From positions 4,824,157 through 4,888,156 of the forward strand of contig JANVCC010000270.1 of assembly GCA_025345505.1 (NCBI GenBank): a DNA stretch of 64,000 nt. The letters are read 5' to 3'. Positions 47,271 to 59,852 of the stretch are shown piece by piece; position 1 is the stretch's first letter; every line of letters starts with the position of its first letter. This DNA comes from Todiramphus chloris collaris (Eukaryota > Chordata > Aves > Coraciiformes > Alcedinidae). A program made the position numbers and the translations under genes. The notes under the pieces were generated by a model. The model was not told where the DNA came from and made no database searches. It saw only the letters and a list, made by a program, of their open reading frames with translations.

Positions 47271-49198
47271 TTTAGTGTTACCAGGCAGTTAGGTAATATG
47301 GTGACAGCCAGAAAGTAACCTATAAGGAAATAGCTTGATCTGACCATTTTTAATAGTGAGAATGAAGCAAACTACTGAGTGTTGCCTCTTTAGTAACACC
47401 AGCTCTACTATACCATGAATGGCCCCATTTCCTGTGGAAAAAAACCCTCTGTGATCATAAAATTAAGAAAGAAGATTAGATGTTGCACAATTGGCCGTAT
47501 TTCTGGTATTTCCTTGTCTTCTTGTTCTTGACAACATTTTTCACATTTCTGTGTACGCTTATGTGTGTAGTGAAGTGTTTGGGACCAAGCTGGAGTGGCT
47601 CAGTACTTTCTGTCCAAGGATGTTAAACGCTTTAAAGAGGGGTTACAGGACACTAAAGCACCTTACCCTTCTGCCAGGATGCTCCTTTAAGCACATTTCT
47701 GTCTCCAGAAGTGGTTATCTCTGGTTGTGAAAAAATTACTGCAACTTTAACTGAAGGAGATAAGCGGGGTAATGGGTTTTCTGACTTACTGTCTTCTAAA
47801 TCTGATAGAAAATCATGTCTGGTCATTTTTTTCAGGTCTGCCTGATAAATCATTTCCCTTTATTTGTAAGTCCTGCATAGCAACAGGTGAGCGAGAGAGA
47901 CAAAAAAACGCGGCTGTAAAACCACAGATGTTGTCGGCGAGGAAACAGAGCTGGGTTCACTCTCGTCACTAGACTGAAATAATTTTGAAAACGACGCTGT
48001 TTGAAATGATCTGCATCTCAGTGTTCAAGGAGTTGAGTGTCTTACTACACAACAGAGGAAACAGGTACCCTGAGATGTGAAAAACAGAATGATCAGAACA
48101 GCTATGGGTGACTTTCCCAGGTGCTGAGTATGCACCTCTCCAGCTGATAGCATTTGGTGGTAGGAGGCTTCAGCACCTCTGAAAACCAACCAGGCAGCGG
48201 CTAAGGCGCAGAAATAAGTTGGCACGTAAGAAAAAGTTGGTCTTACCCAGTTTGCCACAGAGTGGAAGGTGTGTGAGCTCCCCGTGTGACTGCCCTCGCC
48301 TGCGCTCGTAGGCCAAGGTGCCTCAGCACCCTGCCTGGCAGGACTTGTCCTTCTGTGTGTGCTCGGGGCTAAGATCCGGCGTTGGGCAGCGCCTGCAGAC
48401 CCTGCTGCTGTGTCACCGGCGAACGTCCTTCCGTGCACCCAGCTGCCTTGCTTGTCGGCCCGACTCACCACTCTCGCTGGCTGTAGGAGATCTCTATTAC
48501 AGCCAGAATAAGCACAGTGATAGGAAATGGCTTCGGGTTTGGTTTGCGTTTCTTTTTGTCTTGAGGAAGTCAAGATGTTGTGCCTTGTCCAGGCAGACTG
48601 GCGGCGGGACAGCACCGGGGCTTTTGCTGCTGGGACCAGGGTGTTCAGCAGCTTGGCATTGCTGCTCTTCTCTTTGTTTTATTCAGCCAGGGGCACATCA
48701 CAGATCTATTTTTTGATCGGGCAGCGTTCCTGTGCTATAACAATTCAGAAGCAGCGTTCATACAGTCGTCGTGCGAAATGCCCGTTGCTCACTTCTGTAC
48801 GTGTGCTTCTCAGCCGTGCCTCCCTGGAGGTACAGCTTACTCACTGCAAGTTGCAGAGTCCCCGCAGCAGGTGCCATCTCCAAATGTGTGTTTGTACAGC
48901 GTGTAGCTCAGCAGGTCCCAGGTTTTGTCACGGTTCCTGGGCGTGCTGTAACATAAGTAAGGATATTCCATCTTGCCGAGTAATTGGAATAATTCACATT
49001 AGCTGAACTTGCAGAGTTCCCTGTGTGCAGGCTGGTGAGGAAAGGGGTTTTTCTTTCCAGGCAGAGAGAGGGCTTTGCAAAACGTTCTCCGAGTGAGAGC
49101 GGCAGCTGGGCTGTTTGAGCGCTGCACAAAGACATGGCTTGGAAATAGCTGCAGAGTGGAGAGGTGGCCCTTCACGTCCTAACACTCCCAGATGAGAT
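47271..49198. other. Non-coding DNA with a possible 30-base microexon
   Basis: At 47836-47865 a 30-base segment lies between an acceptor-like CATTTTTTTCAG and a donor TTT|GTAAGT. Two frames are open (VCLINHFPLF in one, LPDKSFPF in another). The rest is unique, with overlapping frames up to 196 codons (48025-48615, minus) that show no domain. Confidence 0.35.
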
Positions 49199-49210
49199 GG
49201 GGGGGGGGGG
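49199..49210 (+). repeat. Run of twelve G
   Basis: A homopolymer of 12 G, a likely spot for sequencing or slippage error. Confidence 0.85.
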
Positions 49211-52200
49211 AGTTCACACCTCTCCCGGAGCCGTTGTTTCAGTCTGCCAGGCTGCAGACTCGGCGAGAGCACAACATGCAGGTTCTCATAGGGAGAGCTT
49301 TTGTCGCTCCCAGAAGCGCTAGAAACTTAATTGCTTTCAAAGGCAAGCCCGGAATCTGGAGGACCCAGCACAACCTGCTGAGAGAACATAAATCACGAGA
49401 TGCTATCAGGTTTCTCTGCTGGGGCTTGCGTGGCGTAAGTTTGCTTTGTGAGCGAATGCCTTTGGAATACGCTGGTATGTGGTTTTTTTGGTTGATTCTT
49501 AGACATAGCAGTAATTGTTGTTGGCCTTGTTAACAGGCATCTATGTTCTGCTCTGTAGTTACTGCTCGTGTTTCTAAAAAGTGTACAGACAGAAAAGAAA
49601 TATTTGTTCTGCCTTGGAGTCGTGAAAGCATTTCTGCATTGAAATGGATCGACGGCCTTGATCCAGGTGGTTCCCAGCCATTGTCCTTTCAAATAGTCCT
49701 GGAGAGCGAGCTGGCCAGTTGTCATTTGACCATTTCTGTTTATATTCGCTTGGAGACAGTGCTCAAAATGCCAGTATTTACTTGGTCTTTTTTTTTTTGA
49801 CGCTGGTTTGCCGGCCACTTTTGTCCCTAGCCAAACGAACCGTGATGGCAGCTGAGAAGAAACTGCCCTTTGTAGGACAGGAATAGCATTTTCAAATGTC
49901 CTTATACAGCTTTTAAAACAACACAGTTTGAAATGTAGCTTTCCCCACCTCCTTAAATGCTTAGTTTATAGGCTCTCCATTGATAGGAATATTCCTCTGA
50001 TCTATTTTGGACGACTGAAGCAGGAGAAGTTTTGAAGGTAAGCCAGCTACGTAATCTAGGATCTTTTGATGAATTTCCATTAGTATTAAACCAGTAAATC
50101 TGCCCTATTAGATGTTGTTTGGAAGGAAATTCAGTGTTTAAACATACCAGTTGACATTCAATATGTCTTCTCAAGTCTCCAGCAGAAACCTCGTTGAACC
50201 ATGTTGGCAGAGGTGCCTTCTGCACAGGGTTCCTAAAAACACCTCCCCGGCTGTTGGATTAGTTTCTGAAATGCTCTGGCACTGCAGTGGGTCTGGTGCC
50301 AGTGCTGGACACTTGGTCCAGCTCCAGTTGGAGGTGAAGAAAGGCTGAGTTTTAAGACCTCTAGGATGCCTTTGTGTCCAGAAGAAACTGAGCACTGGAA
50401 TAACGTGTCATCCAAACTGTGGCACGTTCCTAGAAATCGATGAATACGCTGTTTTAATTCGGGAGGCTCATACAGCTGAAGTTACTGAGGTATCGGCGCT
50501 TGGAAGTGAGGGATCTGCAGCTCTTTAGATTGCCTGGTGCACAAACAAGCAAAGATGGGAATTGCTTTGAGGTGCTGACAGTTAGCACAGCTCTGTGCAG
50601 ACACACCTCTGCCAGTACTGACAAAACACAAATACCATTTTCACATCCCCGTGCCCTCCTTGGCTGCTGCTCAGCTTAGACTGGTGCTGTACCTTCACAG
50701 CGTTGGCACAGAGAATGGAAACAAGGGATCACCAGCAACAGCAGCCTCTTATCCAATGGCTGCTTTTACATACTTTGAGTGAAGACAGTGTTTTAAAAGA
50801 AATTTGATCTGTTACTTGAAAGTTGGAGATTTAATGCATTACATCACTTTCACCCCAGGCCACTCCGCTGAAATTGCTCTGGGTGCGAGAGGGGCCATTG
50901 GTCCATGATGGGGACAGTAGCAAACAAAAGGAAAAGATGGTTTTCTTTCTGCAGCAGTGAGTTGTTCCAAACATCATAGATACCCAAAAAGTTTGTTTTC
51001 AAAACAGCTCTGACCCTATATGCAAATAAAAGCGCTGTGATTTCAGCTTTTGCTAGAAATCATCTCTCTTATGCATCTGTGTGACAAAGCACTGGTGTAT
51101 TCATACCAAGGGCTTCATTTGAAACCCAGATCACAAGTGAAAAGGGGTTGAGACTCCCCCTGATCCACGTTGTTGACCACCGTGCATTTCAGTACTGCTG
51201 TCAGTAGCAGCCTACCTGCCTGCAGAAGTTCCACATGAAGGGTGTTTTGACAGATTTCCCTGTACTTGGTCTCCTGAGACTACAGACGGACAGCGTTTGG
51301 CAGTCATTGCCTGCCACTTGTCTCAGCCCGTGCCTCCAACTGTGGAGTTAAAATGGACAGGCAAACCCTGGCTGCTGCATCCTTGGCATTGCAGTGTGGG
51401 ATTGTTAACTTTCCTCATTCTGGGGTGGGGGGAAGTGTCACAGTTTGGCACTCCGGTGGCAAAACGCAGCGTGCCCAGCTGCTCTTAGCACTGGGTTTGA
51501 TCTCGGTACTTTCGCTCAGCCAAGGCCTTTGTCAGCTGGAATATTTTCTCTTGTGCAAGATGCTGTGATGATTTGGGTGACTATTTTTTCGCCTGTGAGC
51601 TGTGTTTGTACCTTTGCAGGCTCTGAACAGTCAGTTCTGGATTGCTTCGTGGCTCCCCTGAGATGGGTGGCTGTCTCCTGCACCTTCATCGAGCACTAAG
51701 CTCGCGGGCATTGCTCAGTCAGTAAAGGTAAACTCGCCTTGCTGCTGTTACAGTTCTCAATCTTCTGAAAAGCCAGTAGATGGGGTGTGTGCAGTTCCTG
51801 TGCAAAATCGCTGCCCTTCTCAACCCAAAAATCCACCTCCAAGTTTTACATTTTTATTGCAGTCTTTGGGTTTTTTTTTTTCCTGTTACAGATGCCCCTC
51901 CACATGAATGACAAATTTAAGCACCCCAAATTCTTGATTATGCTTATGCTCGAAATACTCTGAGTGTGAGCTACTGTGCAACACAGTTAAGTCTTTGAAA
52001 TCTGGGTGTGAATTTTTTTCATAAGATTTTTTTTTCCTTTTTATTTTAAAATTTAGCTAGTCATGAACTAGGATAGTGCTGGATAACTGAAAATAAGATG
52101 GGGTTACCACAGACTTCTGCAAGTAATTACTTCTGTAAGTAATACTGCAGTGTAGAAAGGTTCAGTAGTCACATCCCTTCATGCCTCCTGGTCAGTTATG

Positions 52201-55200
52201 GCAGCCTTGAAATGGGAAGGGATCTAAAAGAGGAGACAAGTGGGTCCCTGAGTTGTCTTCCTCAGGGGAGATCACAGCAAAGCACAGCACGAACCAACAT
52301 GGAAATAAGCTGGCCCAAGGTCATTTATGCCATTCAAAATGAAACTGTCCAGAGACGGAGTCCTGTTAGGTAGGTCCTAGCTGCTTATACCTGATTTGTC
52401 ATGGAGAAACAGTCAAAAGATTTGGTAATAATTAACCAAGGGAACTCTGCTAAAACACAATCCACGGCTGACATGTACGCACATAAGGAGGGAGTATCTT
52501 GCCAAGAAATAAGTTTATATTAGAATACTGCATCAGAATTCAATTGTTTTCTGAGAAGAAGTGTGAAAGCTGATGGCCAAGATGTGCTGATGAAGTTTCC
52601 CAAGGGATTTTGGGAAGAAATTCCGTGTATACACACAGACATACCCTCTCCTCCAAGCTGTTAGTGTAACTGCAGGGATGTCAGAATCTTCAAATAGCAG
52701 AGCAGCCTCAATTAGTTCAAAAGAAAAGTTTAATAGTGGAGTGTAACAGAGGCCTGAAGGTTTTGCTCGTGCCTGTGATGAAAAGGGGCAAATAACATGA
52801 GTGTGTTGGCTCTGCCTTTCCGACGGGAACCACAATAGATGTGTGTTTTAATCTGGTGTGGTGAAGTGTGCATCTAACAGTTGCCCGAATGATTCACTTT
52901 CCTAGCAGGCTGATTTTGTGTTATAGCATAATCTGTTTCCCCTCTGTCTTTAATGTGCATTTCTGCTGAGCGTGCAGTTCACATTGGCTGCCTCAGGCAG
53001 ACTGCAGGTCAGCTTTTGAATGCAGGAGAATTGATGAAATTAAAGCATTTTGTGTACAGTTAACGGCAGTTGTGCAAGTACAGAGACTTTGCTTTATCAG
53101 CAGATGTGGTGTAGGTTTACAGTTATGTCCACATTCAATTCTTACATTTATTGCAGTAGAGGGGGGGTGAAAAATCAGGAGCTCAGTGCAGTCTTTAACA
53201 ATCTGCTTTGGTAGCCAGCCAGTCCACTTACCCTTGCGTGAAGCACATGTTAGGGTGGTTCTTTCTTCCATTAACTCTTGGATGCTGGGATACAGGGATG
53301 ATTCACATGACATGGAAAGGGGAAAAAGGAAAAAAAAAAGAAAAAGCCCACTAAAATAAATGCAAGATCAGCAAAAACTCTGCTCTCGCTTTGTGCCAAA
53401 CCATGGAGGGGTTTGTGTACTGTGGGAATGATCAGACGGCAATGTTTGTTGGAGTGCTGTGGTGGACACGGGATATTTGAGAATGTGATCCAGCTCTGCC
53501 GGAGTCTGCAGGGGGAGCGGAGGGCAGCCTTTCCATTTGGAAACTGGAATTGGGTTGGGCACTTTCTGGTTAGTCAAAAGGGTTGCTGGCTGTTGTCTGC
53601 AGTAGCTCTGCTGTTTCCCATGTGACACGGCTGCGCTTCCTCACTTCTTGCCCAAGCTGGTGCTGGAGTTTGGAGTAGAAAGCACTTAGCCAGCATCGCT
53701 TCTGCCTGATTAAGGCTTTTTCTTGTTGGCCTGGGAAGAGTTGAGGAGGACTCTTATCCACGCATGGAGAAATAGTGCTGAGAGGAGGGGGAAAGCCACA
53801 TATCCCTGCTCCTCAAGTGCAGGAAGAACCAGTGCCAATGTGGAAGCTTGTTTGTAGCACCCCGGCTTGACTGAGCCAAGCGTTCATCGTGCGGTGAGTG
53901 AAGAATGGGGTGGGACTTCCTTGCAAGGTGATTAATGCAATCTGCAAATGCTACAAGGGGGAGTAATTTGCGACCAATGGTAGGAGGTATTTTTCCCAGG
54001 GTTAAGTGCTGTGCTGTCCTCCTTTAAACCAGAGATGAGAGTCCAGGAGAAGGATATGAAAAATAGATTAGCTTAGATTGAAACCTAGCATTCTGGAATA
54101 CCTCGAACTCTGGCAGACCTCAAAGCTGTTCATCCCCACAAGGTACAGTATAATTTTCTGTTTGGTGAAAGTATTACTTGGGAACTGGAGTCAGTCTTGG
54201 GGCTTCCTCGTGCTGGGTTCTGTCACACTAGCTAGAAGAGCTGGCTGAGCTGACTCTGAGCCTGCGTGCTCTGAGCAGCTTACACGCCCGTTCTCCATCT
54301 CCCCAAATATTTAGCAGCCAACATTTACCCTGAGTTGGTTTTACCACATTGAGCAACAAAGTGCAAATATACCCCAGCCTTACTGAACCTGTCTTTACTC
54401 TCCCCAAATGATCTTCTGTATTTTAAAATCATTAAAGCCAAAACATGTAAATATTCTTTGTTTCATGACGTCGTGAAAGGGGCATGGCTTCCTAATTACC
54501 CTGCAATTCAGATGTATGCAGGGGCACTTGGGAAGCACTTGGGATCCCTCAGCTCCCCACGGTTTGGCAGGTTATCTGTCTCCTTATGTGATCAGGGCTG
54601 GGCCCTGAAGAGAAATTGAGGACGTTGGCTATAAATTTATCTGTAAATTATCCATTATCTATATTTATCTATAAATGTACCACTCTTGCATTGATGGGGT
54701 GGTTAATTCTCACTGTTCTGCATGGACCCGCTTTCTCTTCTGGCAGTTTACACGGGAGAAAGCAAGCCAGCCTAGTTCAAGTTGGGTTTTTGTTTTAGCC
54801 ACGTGTGTCTGGAGCTCATTCTGAAATCCGATGAGTACCTCCCTGCATGCAGGGAGGGGTTTAGGTTGTAAGATTACTAATTGCTTTCAGTGTTGTTTGC
54901 CACTTGAATGTTGTGAGGTTTTTTTTTTTTAATCTAAGGTGTAAAGAACATCGTTATTTTTAGCTTGCGAAGAAAAACACATTGTCTCTTAAATGTCTTG
55001 ATATGAAGTAATTTAAACTAAATTTCTGCACAAATCATTTCCGAGAGGTTGGTTGTCAAGTAGGATAAAAAAAAAACCCAATCTGCACTTTCGCAGGGAC
55101 CCAATAAGATTTTACAAATTTAGATTTATTCTCAGCGTTAAATGTGGTTGAAGATGTCATTTTTTTTAAACAGCACTTTTAGAAGCAGTTAGCTTAAAAG

Positions 55201-57008
55201 TATAGCAATTCAAAGCACAGAGGGAATGATTTTGAAGTGTAAAGTCTTGAAACACAATGCAGAGGTTGACAGTTTCACTACAGTTAGACGCAAGGCAGGC
55301 ACAACTCCCACTTCTGAAAACTTTCCTATCGCACTGCTTCCTCTCTTGGCCTAGAAAACCTCACCAAAAAACCCCAAAACACAACTCTGAGTGCCTTTGA
55401 CTATTGACTTAACACAGTCACATTCAACAGCATTAGGAGACAGAGCAGAAAGGTCTGCCAAATCTGTCTGCAACGAATAATCTGTACAGAGATCTTCACA
55501 GAGATACTTCTTTTCACATGCTCTCAGTCTCCTGAGAGCGCTGCTTTTTTGAGGAAAGCAAGTTTTAGGGTGGTTTGGGGTTTTTTTTTTTCCTTTTATT
55601 ATTTTTTTTTAAACAGGGCTTGTTTTGTAGGAAACCACTCCCTTCTGCTTCTGCATTTAGACTCTCTGCTAATTGCCTGTTGGTCGATGACATTTTCCAT
55701 GAATTGCCAGATTCTCCCACACTGCTACAACTTCACACTGACCGTATTCTGTTCCAGGGCACTTCTGCGGGCTGCCTGGGGAGGAGTGGCTGAGAGGAGG
55801 GAAATTGCAATTCCTTGCCTTCCCTGAGAAGTTTTTGCTGTTCCTCCCAGCCTAAGCTAGGTGGCTGGGGTAGGTGGGATCAGGAGGGCATCCTGTGACT
55901 GTGTTGGTTTTAGCACCGAGTCTGCTGCTGAGGGTCACGACAAGGCTGCGTGGGGTGTGTCAGGCTGGTATCATTCATCCTAGTTGCATGCTGTAGTGGA
56001 AAACCAACCCCAAACCCTGGTGCCAGAGGGGCTGTGGGAGTGGGCAATCTTTGTGGATGCTCCCGGCTCACTGAACCCCTCAAGATGCCCACCGAGCCCA
56101 AGCTGCAAACACATCTTTCACCCAGGGTCTGGAGACAGCTCAGGTTTGTCCTTAGCCCAGCTCTGTCATCTGCAGCCAAACCTGCCAGAGGAGCTGGGTA
56201 TAAGATCATTGCTGATTGAAGCTCAAGTGCTGCTGACATGAGAACTGGAGGTAGCAGTGCCGTTCAGCACAGCTAATCCGCTTAAACTGTGGAGCTCATC
56301 TGCTGTGTGCTGGGTGCTCTTAGGTGGGATAGCTAAAGAGGCTTTGGCTTGAGCTAGTGCTTCAGGGCAATCAGAACCTGCAGCTGGGGTTGAGGATCTG
56401 GTTACACTAAGTTGGCTCTGACCCAACCAAACGTGGTTAAAAGTGAGAGGTTAGGTGAGATAAACCCCTCTGCTTAAGCCTTGTCTTAGCTCAGGAGATG
56501 ATCAACTCGTTCAAGTGCTTTTCCAGTCTAACTGCTTTGATCAAAGGTAGGGCTCTCTTGGTCTGTGAACTGGGATGAGTTTTGCAAGTAAAAGCCTTTT
56601 TCTAAACTAGGATAATTGCATCCACTATGCTGGCAGGTAAGGTTTCTGCTTTAGTCATGTCGCTGCACGTAGTGGTACAGATACTTCACAGGGAGAAAAA
56701 CTGTGATTTCTGAGTAGCGAGCATGGGTGGGTGCCCCGTGTGCTGTGGCTATGGGTGGCAGTGCCCCGTGAGCAGCTGTTGTGACAGGATCTCTAACTGC
56801 ATTACTCCGTTGTCCAACCTGTGACACGAGGGTTTTCACCTCAAAGAGCTGGTTAGAAGATGCGGGTCCATCCAACACACCAGCGTGGTCTTTCCTACCA
56901 CGCGACGATTGGCTGGGGTGATGCAACAGTGAGTGCTGCTCCTGCTCTGCTGCTGTTGCTCCTGCGTAAAACCTTTGTTTGTTCAGTCCTACCCTTTTCT
57001 GCGGTCGA
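49211..57008. other. Non-coding DNA, nothing recognised
   Basis: Mostly unique sequence. It includes T runs at 51870-51880, 54910-54920 and 55580-55592, an A/C tract near 55360-55382, and a weak MIR-like stretch near 52308-52365 (GGCCCAAGGTCATTTATG). The many frames of 60-148 codons overlap on both strands and match nothing that I recognise. No RNA gene was seen. Confidence 0.45.
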
Positions 57009-57026
57009 GGGGGAGGGAGGGGAGGG
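57009..57026 (+). other. G-quadruplex motif
   Basis: GGGGGAGGGAGGGGAGGG has four G tracts joined by single-base loops, the class expected to form a very stable parallel quadruplex. The complementary strand would be C-rich. No promoter is identified next to it, so a role is not established. Confidence 0.75.
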
Positions 57027-57539
57027 AGTATGAGGAGCAGTGTGTGGTGTAGTACTGCTGAGTACTCTGCTGTCCTCCCTATGGTACTAGAAGCCATCTG
57101 CAGAGACTAAAACTTGGTTGACTTGGTTGTCTTCTGTGAAAAGGGCTCGTAATGTTCCCCCGGAGCAGGTTCTTCTCTGCAGCTAATCCTCGCTCGCCAC
57201 AGGGGGATGGAATCCGGATTGCTGGGAGTGCAGTCGGTTCTGGTTCCACCGCAAGCCGCTGCAGCTAGGGACCAAGGCACCACTCCTGCCCCTGGGTACA
57301 GTGATCCCCTCCCTGCTTTCCTTCAGCGGCAGGAAGGAAGATGGGACTCTAAATCTTTCTGAACTTCAGGCAAGGTCGAAACTGGTCTGTTGGAATAAGG
57401 AGAGAACCGGGAAACAGGAGCACCTGTGTTGCGTAGCTTTGGGCGGTTCAATTATCCCTTCTCCAGCGAAATTCCCCTTTGCATAAGGTATGAATAAGAA
57501 CGCTCAGCTTACCTCGCAGGGGTGTTGCGGAGCACGCAG
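57027..57539. other. Non-coding DNA, nothing recognised
   Basis: Unique, moderately GC-rich. No supported feature. Confidence 0.45.
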
Positions 57540-58010
57540 TCAATTTGTCTTTTTTTTTTTTACGGTGTTTGTAATGTGTAAAACCCTAACCGAGTGCAAA
57601 GTATTATTGCAATTTAATTTTATTGAGGGTTAAACATTGGTGACGTGCCCAGCTAAGCATTCGCTGGCAGCGAGCTAGGCAAGTGACCATCATCAAGCAT
57701 GTTTGGCAGCGAGCGATGGACAAAAAAGGAAAACGAGGCTAACTTATCCCAGTTCTACATGCTTTATTTCTCTCTCTTCCCACCATACGTTTCCCGTGAA
57801 GCAGATGGAGGCGATCAAAATATCGAATCGGAACTCTTTGTTTTAATAGACTTACATTTTACTGTATAAAAGGCAAATAAAGGTTAATAGCATGAAAATT
57901 TGTCTTGTAGGAGGCTGAGAGAGTTGGAAGTGCCTCCAAGCGTGCCCTGAATGGTCTTTCAATAATAGCTTTCAGAAACAGATTGCACCTGAGCAGTTAA
58001 GTGGCCGAGC
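57540..58010. promoter_or_regulatory. Possible conserved enhancer-like block
   Basis: After a T run, this unique AT-rich stretch has a Hox/PBX-type AATTTAATTTTATTGAG at about 57611-57627, a CRE-like TGACGTG at 57641-57647, and an 11-base direct repeat TGGCAGCGAGC at 57665-57675 and 57704-57714. A TATA-like TATAAAAG lies at 57865-57872, upstream of a CpG-rich segment. It is the best candidate regulatory block of the window on motif content. Conservation is not tested. Confidence 0.35.
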
Positions 58011-58099
58011 TTTCACCGGGGGTTAGCGTGCCGAGGGTGCCGGTCCCTGCACGTTTCATGCTGTTGGCAGTGAGGGGTTTGCATGAGGGGACCAAAACC

Positions 58100-58440
58100 A
58101 TGCAGGGAGATCATTCGGACAGGGTTGGTACCCCGCGGCCGCAGCGGGAGCCGGGCGATGTGCAGGGGAGCAGCGTGTGAGCACGTGTTGGATGCAGCTC
58201 CGGAGTCTGAAAGGAGAGTCGGTGCCAGACTCCGCCGTGTTTCCGCGTTAGAGCTGCCGACTCCGAGCGAGGCAGAGGCAGCGTCTGTGGCTTCTGCAGC
58301 TCGCTCTAATTTCGTGTGAAACGGGGGCTTCCCAGCGGTGGGGTTACTCCCAGTGCCATCGCACCAGCGGGTTTCACGTGGCACCTCGGCGTGCGCCTGC
58401 CTCCCGTGCGCTTCCTCGCCGCCTGTTCGCGCTCGTTAAT
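58100..58440. promoter_or_regulatory. CpG island-like segment with a NotI site
   Basis: Roughly 30 CpGs in about 340 bases, estimated by eye, including GCGGCCGC at 58135-58142 and CTCGGCGTGCGCC near 58386. NotI sites are strongly enriched in CpG islands. The segment sits between AT-rich, conserved-looking blocks. It could be the promoter of an unannotated transcript or an orphan island. No coding start is evident, and the frames through it (58013-58384 minus, 58083-58319 plus) have no domain. Confidence 0.45.
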
Positions 58441-59099
58441 TTGTATTAGGTGTGAAATGCAAAGGCTTGTCCTAATTACTGCTGGTAGCTGATAGCACAA
58501 CTGAGTAACAGCCTTCTGAGAATCAGGGCTAACTTCTGCCCTCGGATAATCACACACCAGCCTCGCTGGAGCCGGCGTATTCCCGGTAGGAAGGAAGGAT
58601 TTGGCCCACGCTTTCTCTGTTACATCTTTAATTTGATGTCTTTGCTCTGTGACAGTGTCCCGAGGAACAGGTTCAAAGGTGAGTGAAGCAGAAAAGGATC
58701 CTTCCAGTGTCTTCTTTTAAGCTTTGGGCTAAAGGCTGCATCTTACCCGTGTTCTTGTTGTGTTTCAAAACACTGCCCTGGGTTTCCTCGGGATTTGCTT
58801 TCTCCCCTGGTCACTCTCCCAAACACAGTGCCAGGATCAGCTCCACAGTTAACTTCTCATTCAGGGGTGTTTCTGGAAACAGCACCTGCTGCAAGGAAAG
58901 GAATGGTAGAGATGCAGCATATGTTGCACATAACAATAATCTGCTGCCTTTTTTCTTTCTTAAATTATGGTATAAAATTTAGGGGGCAAATCTCAAATCC
59001 TGTGGAATTCATGGCACAATGCCAGTTGATTTGAAAGAGCCTTGCATTTCTCCCTAAATCTTCCAAGTCCTTAACTACACTTTTCCTTTCTCACAAGCC
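58441..59099. other. Non-coding DNA with a possible 23-base microexon
   Basis: The 23-base segment at 58656-58678 is bounded by TGCTCTGTGACAG and a consensus donor AAAG|GTGAGTG. The donor is strong and the acceptor moderate. It has no reading-frame support. The rest is unique and featureless. Confidence 0.35.
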
Positions 59100-59400
59100 A
59101 CTCACCTTGAAGACGATACTCCTTTTTTTGGCATTATTAATTAGCATTATTGTTGTTGCTGTTATTATTCCAGGAGATCTGTATGGGAGGAATGCTGAAA
59201 TCTGGATTAAAAATAGCATTTTCATGTCCTCCCACTCACTGTACTTCGTGCACAGAATGCCTTTTATAAATGCAGTCTTGCTGCTTGGCTAGATAAAAGA
59301 AGCTGTCATTTCATTTCCATATCGAAGTCGTTCCCGGGAGTATTTCATTGTTTTAGCAATAAAATTTTTCTAAAAGGCCTTTTATTTTGCCTGAGAAAGG
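59100..59400. promoter_or_regulatory. Possible conserved non-coding block
   Basis: Unique AT-rich sequence (TGGATTAAAAATAGCATTTT, CTTTTATAAATGCAGTC, ATTTCCATATCGAAGTCG) with little repeat content and retained CpGs. A frame at 59107-59292 gives a hydrophobic peptide but starts with TTG and is not credible as a gene. Confidence 0.25.
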
Positions 59401-59815
59401 TAACAGAAATGAACTTTTGAGTGGTTATCCCACAAAACAATTAGGAGACAGCAAGACTGTCTGGATTTGATGTAAGGCGATTTGTATGTGTCTGAATTGC
59501 CTCTCGTGTAGGACAAGAATAACTTCTTAACTGCAAATCAAGTTAGAACACCCTCCCCTCCCAACCTCACACGAGATCTCAAGGTTTTTCCCTCACATCA
59601 CACATCTTTATCAGCTCTCTCCTGAATAAATTTTGGGCATATCCTTAAGTTCAGTCCTGTTTCAAAAGGCACTTTGCATGACTGCTGATTGAGATGCTTT
59701 TCTGAATTAAAGGCAGTCATGGATAATCGTTGCCTATTATTACAGAGCAGTAATTTGGTTACCAGGTACGTTCTGATTCTTGGGAAGGAGTGATGGCTGC
59801 ATGCTGTGCTGGGGC
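59401..59815. other. Non-coding DNA, nothing recognised
   Basis: Unique sequence. No supported feature. Confidence 0.45.
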
Positions 59816-59852
59816 TGAGCTCTCCTTGAGGCAGGGACCATCCTTTTGCTCT
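59816..59852 (+). repeat. Possible L2/L3 LINE 3' fragment
   Basis: GAGCTCTCCTTGAGGCAGGG and ACCATCCTTTTGCTCTGTGA match the family signature AAGCTCCTTGAGGGCAGGGACC of ancient L2-type 3' ends. The match is short and does not continue clearly. Confidence 0.35.

Noticed and set aside
48025-48615. 196-codon minus-strand frame
   Set aside because: It overlaps several plus-strand frames, has no domain or plausible composition, and lacks splice or promoter context.
57578-57592. Interstitial telomeric repeat (CCCTAAC)
   Set aside because: Only a single unit is present, which is expected by chance.
59107-59292. Small membrane or secreted protein with a hydrophobic start
   Set aside because: The frame begins with TTG, not ATG, in a eukaryote, and the hydrophobic run comes from an ATT/GTT-rich stretch.
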